Notes: generated by a model not told the origin, from the sequence alone. Positions 16,427 through 26,473 are shown, numbered from the stretch's first letter. The stretch: DNA of 64,000 nt from Endozoicomonas sp965196975 (GCF_965196975.1 NZ_OZ239981.1:992001-1056000), one strand, 5' to 3'. A program made the numbers and translations.

Positions 16427-19400
16427 TTATGCATCAGCCGATGGCCCCGTCAATCCTTTCATGGCCATATACTGGCTAATATGGCCAGTCAGAGTCAGGC
16501 GGAAATCCTCATCCTTGATAAACAGCTTGTAAAAATCCAGATCCGTCTTTCTTTGGGCTCGCATGGCGGCCCCAATCATTTGCTCTTCGGCCAGGCGGCG
16601 GGTCTGCTGGTTTGGGTTGTTGACTACCTGAGCCAGAAAGTCCGGGTTGTTTTCCATGTGTTCGGCCACTTTCTGGAGTTTGACTTTCAACTCCTCGGGA
16701 GTACCGTCCCAACCGGAAAAATGCCGCTCGTTAAAGCTTTCAACAATCTTGTCCAGTGGATCCCTGTCATCTTCACCATGATAACCCCGCTGGTTCGGAT
16801 TTTGTGGTGCCAGAAGAGTTTCATTGGCATCCAGTTCAATGCGTTCGTTAAGCTTGACTCGGGCCATACCGTAGGTACTCATGTCCACGCTTTCCAGAAG
16901 CTTTCTGAGGTCCTGTTGTTCTGGGGCATTGACTTTGAGCTTTGGGATCAAAAAACGCAGATACCAGTGCAACATCTCCCATTGCACATTATTGAAGGGC
17001 ATAATGCAGGCTAACTGGGCATACACTTTCACAAACTGTTTTGCTTTGATTTTGAAATCAATCTTCTGCTTTTCGGCTTCGTCGTCGTCTCCCAGATCAT
17101 TGCCAAGGACTCTGAACCGTTCGGCTGCCGTGTCGGCTATGGGGTGTAGCTGTTCATCAGGAGCGTCATTCCAGTAAAGTTCATTAAACGCCTCAACCTC
17201 AGAGTGCTCATAAATCCCGACTTTATCCAGTTCGTCTTTCCAGTCGTGGAGTGCGTTTATATCAGTGCCTTCTTCCAGAATCGTGCTGGTGTAGAAATCA
17301 TCAAAGGCTGCTTTGATCTCAGTGGTGGTGTTGTAGAAATCCAGTACAAACGTGTCGGTTTTCTCCATCTTTTGATTACACCGGTTCAGGCGGGAGAGGG
17401 TTTGTACGGCCTGAACGCCCTGGAGCTTTTTATCCACGTACATGGTGTGCAGCAATGGCTCGTCAAAACCGGTGGTGTATTTGTTGGCGACTATCAGCAG
17501 TCGATAATCATCGGTTTTGAAACGATCGGGGATGTCCTTACCCGCAAAGCCATTAACTGACTCTTCGGTGTGCTCAAAACCATCCTTGTTGGAAAAAGCC
17601 ACCAGCGCACCAAACGGCATATTGTGTTCTTTCAGCAGCCGTTGAATCACCACAAAATACTCATAGGCCCGTTCAATGCTGGAACACACCACCATGCCTT
17701 TCGCCTTACCCTTGAGCTTGCGGGCTTTCACTACGTTCTCAATAAAGTGGTTAACCATCACCGATGCTTTTTTCTCGATGGTTTCCTTATGTCCTTCCAC
17801 AAACGCTTTCAGTTTGGCCTGGGCTTTTTTGTTGCTGAAGTGAGGGTTTTCTTCCACTGACTTCTGCACTTCGTAGAAGCTTTTGTAAGTGGTGTAGTTT
17901 TGCAGAACGTCGAGAATAAAGCCTTCTTCAATTGCCTGTTTCATGGAGTAAAGATGAAAGGGGTAATATTTTCCGTCGTCAGCTTCCCGGCCAAATTTCT
18001 CCAGAGTGGCTTGTTTGGGAGTCGCCGTAAAGGCAAAGAAGGACGCATTTTTACTCATCTTGCGGCCTTTCATGGCTTTGAGGATTTTATCCTGAAGGGC
18101 GTCTTCAGTTTTGTCATCCTCCATGCCGAGCGACATGTTCAGTTTGTCCGCGCTATCCCCGGACTGAGAGGAGTGTGCCTCATCAATAATCACCGCAAAG
18201 CGTTTATTCTCCAGGTTGCCAATGCCATCGACAATATAAGGGAACTTCTGCACCGTGGTGATAATCAGCCGTTTTCCCTGTTCCAGATAGGATTTCAGGT
18301 CCGCAGATTTTTCAGCGGCGGCGACGATGTTCTTCACTTCGCAAAACTGGCTGATATTATTGCGGAGCTGTCGGTCGAGAATACGCCGATCCGTGACCAC
18401 AATGACCGAATCAAATACATTGGCTTTACCAGCGCTGTCGTACAGTTCAATCAACTGGAAGGCCAGCCAGGTAATGGAGTTGGATTTACCAGAACCTGCA
18501 GAGTGCTGAATCAGGTACGAGTGGCCCGGGCCTTCGTCCCGGGCGTTGTTCAGCAGATTGCGAACCACTTCCAGCTGGTGGTACCGGGGAAAGAACAGCG
18601 TTTTTTTGATCTTTCCTTTCTTATCTTTTTCGTCAACGACCTTGGCGAGATGCTCAATAATCTGCACCAGCGAGTGGGGCTCCAGCACCTCATTCCAGAG
18701 GTAGGCGGTTTTATAACCGTCCGGGTTGATGGGATTGCCCTGGCCGTGATATGCGCCTTTATTGAAAGGAAGGAAGAATGTGCCAGCACCATTTACATGA
18801 GTGGTCATCATGACATCGTCGGTGTCGACAGCAAAATGCACCAGGCACTGGCCAAAACGAAACAGCGTACTCTTCGGGTCACGGGTTTCCCGGTACTGCT
18901 TCATGGCATTGTGAACCGTCTGGCGGGTCTGGGGCTTTTTCAGCTCGAAGGTACACAGGGCAAGACCATTGACAAACAGCACCATGTCCACGGTTTTGCC
19001 CGAATCCTCATAATACACCTGTCGGGTGATGGAAAAGAGGTTCTGATCAAACTGTCCGGACTGGTGCGGATTCAACTGGTGGTATACACCTTTGTAGAGC
19101 AGCGTCAGGTGCGCATCATTAATGGCGAGCCCTTTTTTCAGTACCGTGACCACACCATCCTTGCGGATTTTATGGCTGAGTCGTTCCAGCACCAACTGTT
19201 GCCAGTTGGGCAGGTGTTTCAGCTTGGCCAGTTCAGTGGGCTGGCTGGTTTCCAGAAACTGCCAGAATAGCCGGGAATCCAGGGCAAAGCGTCTGTCGAA
19301 ATCGGCCGGATCGCCTGCAATATAGCCTTTGCCACGATGCTTCACGTTGCCATAGGACATCGGGGGTTGGGAGGGCGCTCCACGCGTCTCACGGCAATCC

Positions 19401-19459
19401 CCCGTGAGTGCCTGTTCAATGGCTTGTTCCAGGGCGGCTTCACTGATATTACTGACCAT
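16427..19459 (-). CDS. hsdR: Type I restriction enzyme R subunit (HsdR)
   Basis: A 1010-residue translocase/endonuclease subunit that cuts foreign DNA when bound to HsdM2S. The PD-ExK-like nuclease site is visible (VDMVLF, then FELKK at about 171-175). The helicase core follows: Walker A HSAGSGKS at 319-326, DEAH at 426-429, FAFTATP, and LLIVANKYTTGFDEP. Length is usual for the family. It is the last gene of the hsdM-(hsdM C-terminus)-hsdS-hsdR operon, 13 bp after hsdS. The frame is intact. Confidence 0.95.
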   Translation of the reverse strand: MVSNISEAALEQAIEQALTGDCRETRGAPSQPPMSYGNVKHRGKGYIAGDPADFDRRFALDSRLFWQFLETSQPTELAKLKHLPNWQQLVLERLSHKIRKDGVVTVLKKGLAINDAHLTLLYKGVYHQLNPHQSGQFDQNLFSITRQVYYEDSGKTVDMVLFVNGLALCTFELKKPQTRQTVHNAMKQYRETRDPKSTLFRFGQCLVHFAVDTDDVMMTTHVNGAGTFFLPFNKGAYHGQGNPINPDGYKTAYLWNEVLEPHSLVQIIEHLAKVVDEKDKKGKIKKTLFFPRYHQLEVVRNLLNNARDEGPGHSYLIQHSAGSGKSNSITWLAFQLIELYDSAGKANVFDSVIVVTDRRILDRQLRNNISQFCEVKNIVAAAEKSADLKSYLEQGKRLIITTVQKFPYIVDGIGNLENKRFAVIIDEAHSSQSGDSADKLNMSLGMEDDKTEDALQDKILKAMKGRKMSKNASFFAFTATPKQATLEKFGREADDGKYYPFHLYSMKQAIEEGFILDVLQNYTTYKSFYEVQKSVEENPHFSNKKAQAKLKAFVEGHKETIEKKASVMVNHFIENVVKARKLKGKAKGMVVCSSIERAYEYFVVIQRLLKEHNMPFGALVAFSNKDGFEHTEESVNGFAGKDIPDRFKTDDYRLLIVANKYTTGFDEPLLHTMYVDKKLQGVQAVQTLSRLNRCNQKMEKTDTFVLDFYNTTTEIKAAFDDFYTSTILEEGTDINALHDWKDELDKVGIYEHSEVEAFNELYWNDAPDEQLHPIADTAAERFRVLGNDLGDDDEAEKQKIDFKIKAKQFVKVYAQLACIMPFNNVQWEMLHWYLRFLIPKLKVNAPEQQDLRKLLESVDMSTYGMARVKLNERIELDANETLLAPQNPNQRGYHGEDDRDPLDKIVESFNERHFSGWDGTPEELKVKLQKVAEHMENNPDFLAQVVNNPNQQTRRLAEEQMIGAAMRAQRKTDLDFYKLFIKDEDFRLTLTGHISQYMAMKGLTGPSADA

Positions 19460-19472
19460 ACGGCGTCTTTCC

Positions 19473-20825
19473 CTAAACTTTGATTTTTCCGGTGGTGGCG
19501 TAGGTGATGAGGGTTTGCTTGAATTCTATGAGAGACTCAAGCTCTCGATTTATAGTTTCCAATATCACTGAATACTCTTTACTGATTTCAGCTGCATATG
19601 AAGTGATCTTTAATTGCTCTTGCTTGGGAGGAAGAGCAACAGGTAAGTTACCAAGTTTGGTACGATTCGTTGAAGCAAGGTTTGTCGTCTTGTTTGCGGT
19701 ATTGGTGAAGTACCGCCTGCCATAATCACAGCCAGAGACCAAAGCAATAAAGCTTTCTGATGCACGTGTTTTATCGACTCTAACGCAAAAAACGTGGTTT
19801 TGATGCAGACATTCCTCTCGTTCAGCCCTCCAGACTGTTCCACGACCCAGCTTGTCAATATCTCCGCCTTCAGTGACCATAATATCACCAGATTGAATGA
19901 GGTATTTTTTTGCCTCATGAGCTGGTAACCGAATTGTTGTCAACTCATCCAGTTTGAAATAGCCATCTTGTACATTGGCAACACGTAAGTAAGGGTATTC
20001 TTTTATCCCTTTTCCTGAGTATGTTTTCCCGAGGGTTATACCTGTTTGCACATTGCTGAAATGTTTTAGCCTTACCACCTTCCAATGCTCAGGAATCTTC
20101 CCAATCCATGCCATACCACTGTCTTTCATTTTGACATTGGAGTTCAGCCCTTTGGTGACGGCCCGGTTGATCAGAATGGCTTTCTGTTCGTTCAGCAGTT
20201 GTATCAGTGCCTGCTTCTTGGCAATAGCTGCATCAATCTCGGCGGTTTTCTCATCAAGGAAAGCAACGATGCGAACCACATCTTGTTCTGGAGGTGTAGG
20301 CGAGTAAATTGTTTTGAAGTCTTCATAACGGAGGCTGTTCATATCATCACATAGCCCGTAGGAGTTACGGTTTGCTTCTTTGATGAACAGCTCGGTACGG
20401 TATAGGTAATGAAAGTAACGAGAGTAAAGCTTGTTCTTTGTGTTTAGAATGATGTAGGCAGGGCTGACAATTCCGTCATATTTGGACTCACCAATAGCCC
20501 CCTGCCACATCCGCATTTTGTTGTAAGCCAAGTCGCCTTTACGGACTACTTTGTACTTGGACTTATCGTCATTTGAAGAGTCTTTTTTGCGGGTGATCTC
20601 AGATTGCTTGATAACCCCTTGCTTGATGGTGACCGCAAGGAGCTCCATCCTAGGTTGATTTACTTCCTTACGCTCATTAAAAAGCCCAAGGTTGCGAGTC
20701 ACAGCCCAATGTTCAGGCACTTCACCCAACCACTCAGCTCCTGAATCCTTATACCGATCGTATTTAGGAAACTGCACAGATTCCATCTCGGTTTCCTGTG
20801 TGCTCAAGGCTGTTGTATCGCTCAT
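19473..20825 (-). CDS. hsdS: Type I restriction enzyme specificity subunit (HsdS)
   Basis: A 450-residue DNA-recognition subunit with two target-recognition domains. The first opens with KYDRYKDSGAEWLGEVPEHW and the second with KMKDSGMAWIGKIPEHWKVV (around residue 230). The central conserved helix is EIDAAIAKKQALIQLLNEQK (about 192-211), and a second one ends the protein. Each domain reads half of a bipartite site; the actual site cannot be read from the sequence. Its ATG overlaps the stop of the upstream HsdM C-terminal frame (ATGA). Confidence 0.93.
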   Translation of the reverse strand: MSDTTALSTQETEMESVQFPKYDRYKDSGAEWLGEVPEHWAVTRNLGLFNERKEVNQPRMELLAVTIKQGVIKQSEITRKKDSSNDDKSKYKVVRKGDLAYNKMRMWQGAIGESKYDGIVSPAYIILNTKNKLYSRYFHYLYRTELFIKEANRNSYGLCDDMNSLRYEDFKTIYSPTPPEQDVVRIVAFLDEKTAEIDAAIAKKQALIQLLNEQKAILINRAVTKGLNSNVKMKDSGMAWIGKIPEHWKVVRLKHFSNVQTGITLGKTYSGKGIKEYPYLRVANVQDGYFKLDELTTIRLPAHEAKKYLIQSGDIMVTEGGDIDKLGRGTVWRAEREECLHQNHVFCVRVDKTRASESFIALVSGCDYGRRYFTNTANKTTNLASTNRTKLGNLPVALPPKQEQLKITSYAAEISKEYSVILETINRELESLIEFKQTLITYATTGKIKV

Positions 20826-21373
20826 GGCTGCTCCCCAAAGCTCACCAACTTTTTCAACAGCCCTTCGGTTTCCTTTTCCAACCGAAGAATATCTTCAGTA
20901 ACTGCTTCCAGAGACCGCAGCGGCTTGTGCTGATAGAAGTATTTGTTAAAGCTGATTTCACAACCGAGCTGGGTTTTGTCCAGCGCGATCCAGGCGTCGG
21001 CCACATGGGGGCGAACTTCATCAATAAAGTACTGATGGATATCTTCACTCAGCGGTACATTTTCGGTATCCCGAAGCTCAGAGTCCGGTTCGTATTCCGT
21101 AAATTGGGACCCTTTCAGACGCCAGAAACCATAATCCTCAAGATGGCCATTATCATCCTCCAGGTGGTTCAGCGTATCAGATAATAGGGTGGCCACCTGT
21201 TCCAACGTATGTACTTTCTTGACCACGGGGCAGGCGTTCTCATCCCGCCAGCTGATGGCATTGAGTATCTGGGTTTTCGTGCTGGCCGCCAGTTTGATCG
21301 CCAGTTGCTTCAGTGCCTTGTCGACATCGGTCTTGAACTGATTAAAATCGTTGTAGATTTCATCGCCCATCAC
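20822..21373 (-). CDS. Detached C-terminal domain of HsdM
   Basis: A 183-codon frame starting at GTG 21373. It matches the C-terminal part of long HsdM proteins (FNKYFYQHKPLRSLEAVTEDILRLEKETEGLLKKL is the usual ending that contacts HsdS). It overlaps the end of the hsdM frame by 14 bp. If the A9 tract at 21382-21390 (minus-strand A) were A8, the two frames would join as A-K-K-I-Q-S-V-M-G-D into one protein of about 781 residues. Made separately, it might still bind by reinitiation from the nearby hsdM stop. Frameshift or phase variation is the likely explanation. Confidence 0.85.
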   Translation of the reverse strand: MMGDEIYNDFNQFKTDVDKALKQLAIKLAASTKTQILNAISWRDENACPVVKKVHTLEQVATLLSDTLNHLEDDNGHLEDYGFWRLKGSQFTEYEPDSELRDTENVPLSEDIHQYFIDEVRPHVADAWIALDKTQLGCEISFNKYFYQHKPLRSLEAVTEDILRLEKETEGLLKKLVSFGEQP

Positions 21374-23168
21374 TGACTGAATTTTTTTTTGCCACTGACA
21401 TCAGTTGTCTCTGTTTTTCCCAAATGGGTACCGACAGCAGGGTGTCGCGATTTTTCCGGGTCAGATTCAACCCTTGTTCTTCAAAGTGCTGCTCAATGGT
21501 CTGACGTTGTTTTTTAAGGGCGCTGGCGGTATAGACGTCGTCACCCAGTTGCTGGTATATCCAGACCATTTCATCCCGCAGCGCGGGCACAAACCGTAAC
21601 TCAGCGATCCGTTCGTCAGAGCATTGCGCGGATTTTCGCAATGGCCGCTCTACGGTGATTTTTGCATACCCGAAATCCTCATTGTTAAAGACTTTGGCGG
21701 TGCCGTTGCTTTTGGTTTCATCCGCCAGTTCGTGATAAAGACGGGTGAGTTCGTTGACATGCTCGTCGGTCAGTTCGCAGTTTTTCTCACCAAAGTTTTT
21801 GCGCAGCTTCCGGTACATGGTCTGGGCATTAATCAGCTGCACCTTGCCCTGACGATGAGCCGGTTTGTTGTTGTTCAGAATCCAGATGTAGGTGGTAATG
21901 CCGGTGTTATAAAACAGATTATTGGGCAGCTGGATAATGGCTTCCAGGTAATCGTTTTCGACGATAAAACGACGGATGTTACTTTCACCACTGCCCGCAT
22001 CGCCGGTAAACAGGGAAGAGCCATTGTGAACCGACGCAATGCGTGAGCCCATGCTGTTGTTGGTGGCAGACTCCATTTTATCCACCATTTCCATCAGGAA
22101 CAGGAGCTGGCCATCGGATGAGCGGGGGATGGCAGGTTGGTAGCGGTAAGTGCCCTTATGATCCGGCAGGTTGACCTCAAAACGAGGCTGCATCACTTCC
22201 TTGCCTTCCACTACGTACTTTTGCTCGGTCTTCCAGCTTTTCCCATAGGGTGGGTTGGAGAGCATGAAGTCAAAGTGTGCACCTTCAAATTCATTACTGG
22301 CAATGGAAGAACCAAAGCGTATATTTTTGGGCTCATTGCCCTTGATCATCATATCCGATTTGCAAATGGCGTAGGTTTCGCCGTTGATCTCCTTGCCATA
22401 CAGATGAACACCTGACTTTGAGCGGATATCCCCAGCCGGGTCAGTAATAAAATTCTGTGCTTCGGTAAGCATGCCTCCGGAACCGCAGGCCGGATCATAA
22501 ATGCGTACAATTGGAGGTAATTGATCTTTCACTTCCAGAAACAGGATGTGAGTCATCAGTTTGATCACTTCCCGTGGGGTGAAATGCTCCCCTGCCTCCT
22601 CGTTGTTGTCTTCGTTAAACTTGCGAATCAGCTCTTCAAATACATAACCCATGCCCAGGTTGGTCAGCGCTGGGAGTGTTCGGCCCTCAGGGTCTTTGGC
22701 TTCGCGTGAGCTGAGGTTAATGTCGGGCGACACAAATTTTTCAATAACGTCGTGGAGCTTGTCGGCGGCTGCCAGCTTGTTGATCTGGTTGTAGAGATCA
22801 AAATGCCGGATGATCTCTTTGACGTTGTCGGAAAAGCTGTCCAGATAATGGCGGAAGTTGTTAACCATCTGGGAGGGGTTACCGGTGAGGTCTTTCAATG
22901 AAAGGTCAGCTGTGTTGTAAAACACATAACCGGAGGCCTCTTGCAGGGCGTCAGGGTCTTTATCGGGAATACCAAATTCTTCTTTCTGGAATTCCACCTC
23001 TTCTTTGACCTGCGCTTTGGTTGCTTCCAACAGGCAATCCAGACGACGAAGAACGAACATCGGCAGGATCACATCCCGGTATTTGCCCCGAACATAGACA
23101 TCCCGAAGGCAGTCATCAGCAATAGACCAGATAAAGTTTACGATTTTGTTGTGAACAGAGTGATCCAT
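21360..23168 (-). CDS. hsdM: Type I modification methyltransferase (HsdM), truncated by frameshift
   Basis: An N6-adenine methyltransferase subunit of 602 residues as read. The N-terminal HsdM domain covers about residues 8-160. The catalytic domain has the SAM motif DPACGSGGM (about 225-233) and the active-site NPPY at 305-308. The frame runs through an A9 tract and ends in the unrelated tail NSVSDGR. The missing C-terminal part is in the overlapping frame at 20822-21373. The protein heads the operon. Without the C-terminal HsdS-binding part, modification may be lost, which would be dangerous with an intact hsdR unless slippage supplies full-length product. Confidence 0.92.
   Translation of the reverse strand: MDHSVHNKIVNFIWSIADDCLRDVYVRGKYRDVILPMFVLRRLDCLLEATKAQVKEEVEFQKEEFGIPDKDPDALQEASGYVFYNTADLSLKDLTGNPSQMVNNFRHYLDSFSDNVKEIIRHFDLYNQINKLAAADKLHDVIEKFVSPDINLSSREAKDPEGRTLPALTNLGMGYVFEELIRKFNEDNNEEAGEHFTPREVIKLMTHILFLEVKDQLPPIVRIYDPACGSGGMLTEAQNFITDPAGDIRSKSGVHLYGKEINGETYAICKSDMMIKGNEPKNIRFGSSIASNEFEGAHFDFMLSNPPYGKSWKTEQKYVVEGKEVMQPRFEVNLPDHKGTYRYQPAIPRSSDGQLLFLMEMVDKMESATNNSMGSRIASVHNGSSLFTGDAGSGESNIRRFIVENDYLEAIIQLPNNLFYNTGITTYIWILNNNKPAHRQGKVQLINAQTMYRKLRKNFGEKNCELTDEHVNELTRLYHELADETKSNGTAKVFNNEDFGYAKITVERPLRKSAQCSDERIAELRFVPALRDEMVWIYQQLGDDVYTASALKKQRQTIEQHFEEQGLNLTRKNRDTLLSVPIWEKQRQLMSVAKKNSVSDGR
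21382..21390. repeat. A9 slippage tract at the hsdM frame junction
   Basis: Nine T on the plus strand (A on the coding strand) lie exactly where the two HsdM frames could be joined by loss of one base. Tracts of this length are known sites of replication slippage and of transcriptional slippage. Confidence 0.85.
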
Positions 23169-23567
23169 GGGAAACCTGAGGTTTGGGCTTGCTTGATCGA
23201 ATCTAAAAAATGATTGGAGTGTACCGTTTTCAGAGGTTCTGTGGCCAGAGATAAACCCTTAATAAATGGTGTATTAGCATTAAGTGACTGGTTATTCCTC
23301 TCCTCATTCACATTGCTTGATGTGATGGTTGATCGTACTACCAACGATAGAAAGTTCTCACCCCACTTACTCCCCCCATAAGAGTCAACACCAATGGCTA
23401 AGAGTCGTAAGTTGATTGAAAAGGCGGCTTTTACAACAGATAAGAGTAAATCATCTAAAGACTATGCCGGTTGAAAATCGGATCTTTGTTACTGTGACTA
23501 GCTCTGCTTTGGTAATATCCTGATCACTGCTTATACTCATGCCGACCGATAAAACGACAATTTATTA
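23169..23567. other. Divergent intergenic region between hsdM and recD2
   Basis: About 400 bp that should hold the promoters of the hsd operon (leftward) and recD2 (rightward). I see no convincing gene. A minus-strand frame that overlaps the hsdM start has no coding character. No strong -35/-10 pair, hairpin or repeat stands out. Confidence 0.5.
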
Positions 23568-25805
23568 ATGGAAACTGCTTCCCATCACCAGCACTACACC
23601 GACCATCAGCCACTGGTTCACCTTCAGGGATCGGTAGAGCGGGTCACCTTCCACAGTGAAGCCAGCGGGTTCTTTGTGATTCGGGTCAAGTGCAAGGGGC
23701 AGCGTGAGCTGGTGACCATGACCGGTAACACACCCTCGGTGACACCCGGCGAGTTTGTGGATGCCACCGGCATCTGGTTTAACGACCATAAGCACGGGGT
23801 GCAGTTCAAGGTTAAGCAGATCAAAACCGTGACACCCAATACCCTGGAAGGGATCGAGAAATACCTGGGGTCTGGCATGGTGAAGGGCATCGGCCCCCAT
23901 TTTGCCAAACGGTTGGTCAAAGCCTTTGGTGAACAGGTGTTCGATATTATTGAGGAGAACCCGGAACGGCTGATGGAGCTGGAGGGCATCGGTAAGAAGC
24001 GACGTGAGAAGATCACCTCGGCCTGGTCAGAGCAGAAGGTGATCCGGGAGATTATGGTGTTTCTGCAATCCCACGGTGTTGGCACAGCCCGGGCGGTGCG
24101 TATTTATAAAACCTATGGCGATGAGTCCGTGGCGAAAGTGCAGGAGAACCCGTACCGGCTGGCGCTGGATATTCACGGCATCGGCTTTAAAACGGCGGAC
24201 AACCTGGCCATGCAGCTGGGGATCGACCGGGTGTCGTTAATACGGGCCCAGGCCGGGGTGCGCCATGTGTTGCAGGAGTGTTCCGGAGAAGGGCATTGTG
24301 CCCGACCGTTTGAGGCGTTGGTGAACGATGCGGTCACGCTGCTGGAAATACCGGAAGACACCATTAAGGAAGCAGTTCAGTGCGAGATCAATGAGGATCG
24401 GCTGACACCGGAGACCATTGATGAAGTACCCTGCCTGTTTCTGACACCGCTCTACCGTGCCGAGCAGGGGGTTGCCAACCATGTGAATCGCTTGCTTCAG
24501 GGATGTTCCGGCTGGTCTGGTATTGCCATGGACAAAGCCATTCCCTGGGTGGAGGAGAAAAACAACATTCAACTGTCCGACTCCCAGAAAGGGGCGATTG
24601 AACTGGCGGTGCAGAATAAGTTCTGCATCATTACCGGGGGGCCAGGCGTGGGTAAGACGACGGTGGTGAATAGCATCCTGAAGATCATCCAGGCCAAGCG
24701 GGTTGAGGTGACGCTTTGTGCGCCAACGGGGCGTGCCGCCAAGCGATTGTCTGAATCGACAGGGCAGGAAGCCACCACCATTCACCGGCTGCTGGATTTT
24801 GATCCGTCTGCCTTCGACTTCAAACGCAATGCCGAGAATCCCCTGGAAACGGATCTGCTGGTGGTGGATGAGTGCTCCATGGTGGATGTGGTGCTGATGA
24901 ATCAGTTGTTGCGCGCCGTGCCCGACTCGGCTGCGGTATTGCTGGTGGGCGATGTGGATCAGTTGCCTTCAGTAGGGCCGGGATCAGTACTGAGAGATTT
25001 GATTGAGTCCAGCAAGGTGCCGGTGGCGCGATTGACGGAAATCTTCCGGCAGGCGGCCACCTCACAGATCATTACCGGCTCTCATGCCATCAACCGAGGT
25101 CAGGCGCCCAGGGTGACGAAGAAAGGGGAGGAGACGGACTTCTTCTACCTGACCGGCGAAGAGCCTGAAGAGTTGTTTGCCAAGTTGATGTCGGTGGTTA
25201 CACGGCGGCTGCCTGAGACGTTTGGCTTTGATCCGGTCAACGACATCCAGGTGCTGGCCCCAATGAACCGGGGCGGACTGGGTGCCCGCAGTCTGAATGT
25301 GGCCTTGCAGGAAGCCCTGAATCCGGATGCCCACCCCCGGGTTACCCGGTATGGCTGGACCTATGCGCCGGGGGATAAGGTGATTCAGACGGTCAATAAC
25401 TACGATAAGGAGGTGTTCAACGGCGATATTGGCCGGGTAAAAGCGATTGATATTGAAGAGGGCGAGTTGATGATTGAGTTCGACGGTCGGGAGGTACTTT
25501 ACCCGGTCAATGAACTGGACGAAGTGTCGTTGGCTTATGCCACCACTATTCATAAAAGCCAGGGCTCCGAATACCCCTGTGTGGTGATCCCCATGGCCAT
25601 GCAGCACTTCACCCTGCTGGAACGTAACCTGCTCTACACCGGTGTGACCCGGGGCAAAAAGATGGTGGTGCTGGTGGGGCAACCCAAGGCGGTGGGTATG
25701 GCGGCTCGAAATCGAAAGTCGAACCGCCGGTTGACTAACCTGCAGGCGAGGTTGGGGGGAGACCAGAAAGCACTGATGGCTCGTCAATCAGCTCTAATGG
25801 CATAG
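23568..25805 (+). CDS. recD2: RecD2-type ATP-dependent DNA helicase
   Basis: A 745-residue SF1B helicase moving 5'-3' on DNA. The N-terminal OB-like part (about 15-95) is followed by tandem helix-hairpin-helix segments (LEGIGKKRREKIT, IHGIGFKTADNLA). The helicase core has Walker A GGPGVGKTT (357-365), VDECSMVD, GDVDQLPSVGPGSVLRDL and the C-terminal TIHKSQGSE. This matches RecD2/TraA-like enzymes of the usual length. Bacteria with RecBCD often carry RecD2 on islands; here it sits next to a type I restriction system, so a DNA-repair or defence link is possible. Its 3' end overlaps the convergent DUF6155 gene by 22 bp. Confidence 0.92.
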   Translation: METASHHQHYTDHQPLVHLQGSVERVTFHSEASGFFVIRVKCKGQRELVTMTGNTPSVTPGEFVDATGIWFNDHKHGVQFKVKQIKTVTPNTLEGIEKYLGSGMVKGIGPHFAKRLVKAFGEQVFDIIEENPERLMELEGIGKKRREKITSAWSEQKVIREIMVFLQSHGVGTARAVRIYKTYGDESVAKVQENPYRLALDIHGIGFKTADNLAMQLGIDRVSLIRAQAGVRHVLQECSGEGHCARPFEALVNDAVTLLEIPEDTIKEAVQCEINEDRLTPETIDEVPCLFLTPLYRAEQGVANHVNRLLQGCSGWSGIAMDKAIPWVEEKNNIQLSDSQKGAIELAVQNKFCIITGGPGVGKTTVVNSILKIIQAKRVEVTLCAPTGRAAKRLSESTGQEATTIHRLLDFDPSAFDFKRNAENPLETDLLVVDECSMVDVVLMNQLLRAVPDSAAVLLVGDVDQLPSVGPGSVLRDLIESSKVPVARLTEIFRQAATSQIITGSHAINRGQAPRVTKKGEETDFFYLTGEEPEELFAKLMSVVTRRLPETFGFDPVNDIQVLAPMNRGGLGARSLNVALQEALNPDAHPRVTRYGWTYAPGDKVIQTVNNYDKEVFNGDIGRVKAIDIEEGELMIEFDGREVLYPVNELDEVSLAYATTIHKSQGSEYPCVVIPMAMQHFTLLERNLLYTGVTRGKKMVVLVGQPKAVGMAARNRKSNRRLTNLQARLGGDQKALMARQSALMA

Positions 25806-26323
25806 CTGTCGTAAGTTTCTGACAGGGTGTCATGAAAGCCCCAGCCCATATCATGGGTATCTCTTAAGATTTTTCGCAACCTATCATTGAACTCATGAAA
25901 GAGATCTTCTTTGACAATGTACTTGATGGTGCTTTCATACATACTTTCCATACTGCAATAAAAGGGTTCATCAATGTCGCCATACTCTCGGGTACACCAG
26001 ACGCCAGATTCGACAAAGGTAAGCATGATGTCGGCAAGGCCAGCATTAGAGCAGGATATTTTCTTGTAATCGGAGATCGCTTTTCTGGCAACGGATGCTC
26101 TCATTTTAGGGAACTGTTTCCGCCCGGAAGGAATGTATTCATCTCTGACTATCTTTTTGTATTTGTCCAGCACTGCAGAATCGTCATTAAAGAATGAGGC
26201 CTGGTAGAACTCTTTTACGTTGGCAAATTTTTTATAGAGATGAGCTATTTCTTCGACCAATTCATTCTGGGTCTTTTTTCTTAACTGTTTCTTCAGTTCA
26301 GTCAGTGTTGGTTTCTTGGACAT
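25784..26323 (-). CDS. DUF6155-like protein
   Basis: A 179-residue cytoplasmic protein. The pattern TLTELKKQLRKKTQNELVEEI, LDKYKKIVRDEYIP, RKAISDYKK, and the C-terminal GDIDEPFYCSMESMYES and DMGWGFHDTLSETY is what I recall for DUF6155 proteins of unknown function. It is all-alpha by appearance, is full length and has no signal peptide. It converges on recD2 with a 22-bp overlap, so the two are not in one operon. Confidence 0.75.
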   Translation of the reverse strand: MSKKPTLTELKKQLRKKTQNELVEEIAHLYKKFANVKEFYQASFFNDDSAVLDKYKKIVRDEYIPSGRKQFPKMRASVARKAISDYKKISCSNAGLADIMLTFVESGVWCTREYGDIDEPFYCSMESMYESTIKYIVKEDLFHEFNDRLRKILRDTHDMGWGFHDTLSETYDSYAIRAD

Positions 26324-26438
26324 TTGTATAATCGCTCATTAAGAGGCAGGGCCAATGTTATGGTGACGATTTGTAGCCTTATGGATGGTCAATTTCAACT
26401 ACTTCTGATCTGTTAGGATTGGTTGTTAATCTGATATT

Positions 26439-26466
26439 TTGACAAAATACGCCATTGGCGTATAAT
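26439..26466 (+). promoter_or_regulatory. Consensus sigma-70 promoter with embedded palindromic operator (higBA-2)
   Basis: TTGACA (26439-26444), a 16-bp spacer and TATAAT (26461-26466) match the sigma-70 consensus exactly. The palindrome TACGCC-ATT-GGCGTA (26448-26462) fills the spacer and touches the -10, an ideal site for repression by the antitoxin. The expected transcription start falls at about 26473, next to the ATG at 26474. Confidence 0.85.
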
Positions 26467-26473
26467 TAAGCGT

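Noticed and set aside
17900..19270. 456-codon plus-strand frame opposite hsdR
   Set aside because: It is the antisense shadow of hsdR, which has all type I motor motifs.
23138..23344. 68-codon minus-strand frame over the hsdM start
   Set aside because: It overlaps the hsdM 5' end in another frame and has no family resemblance.
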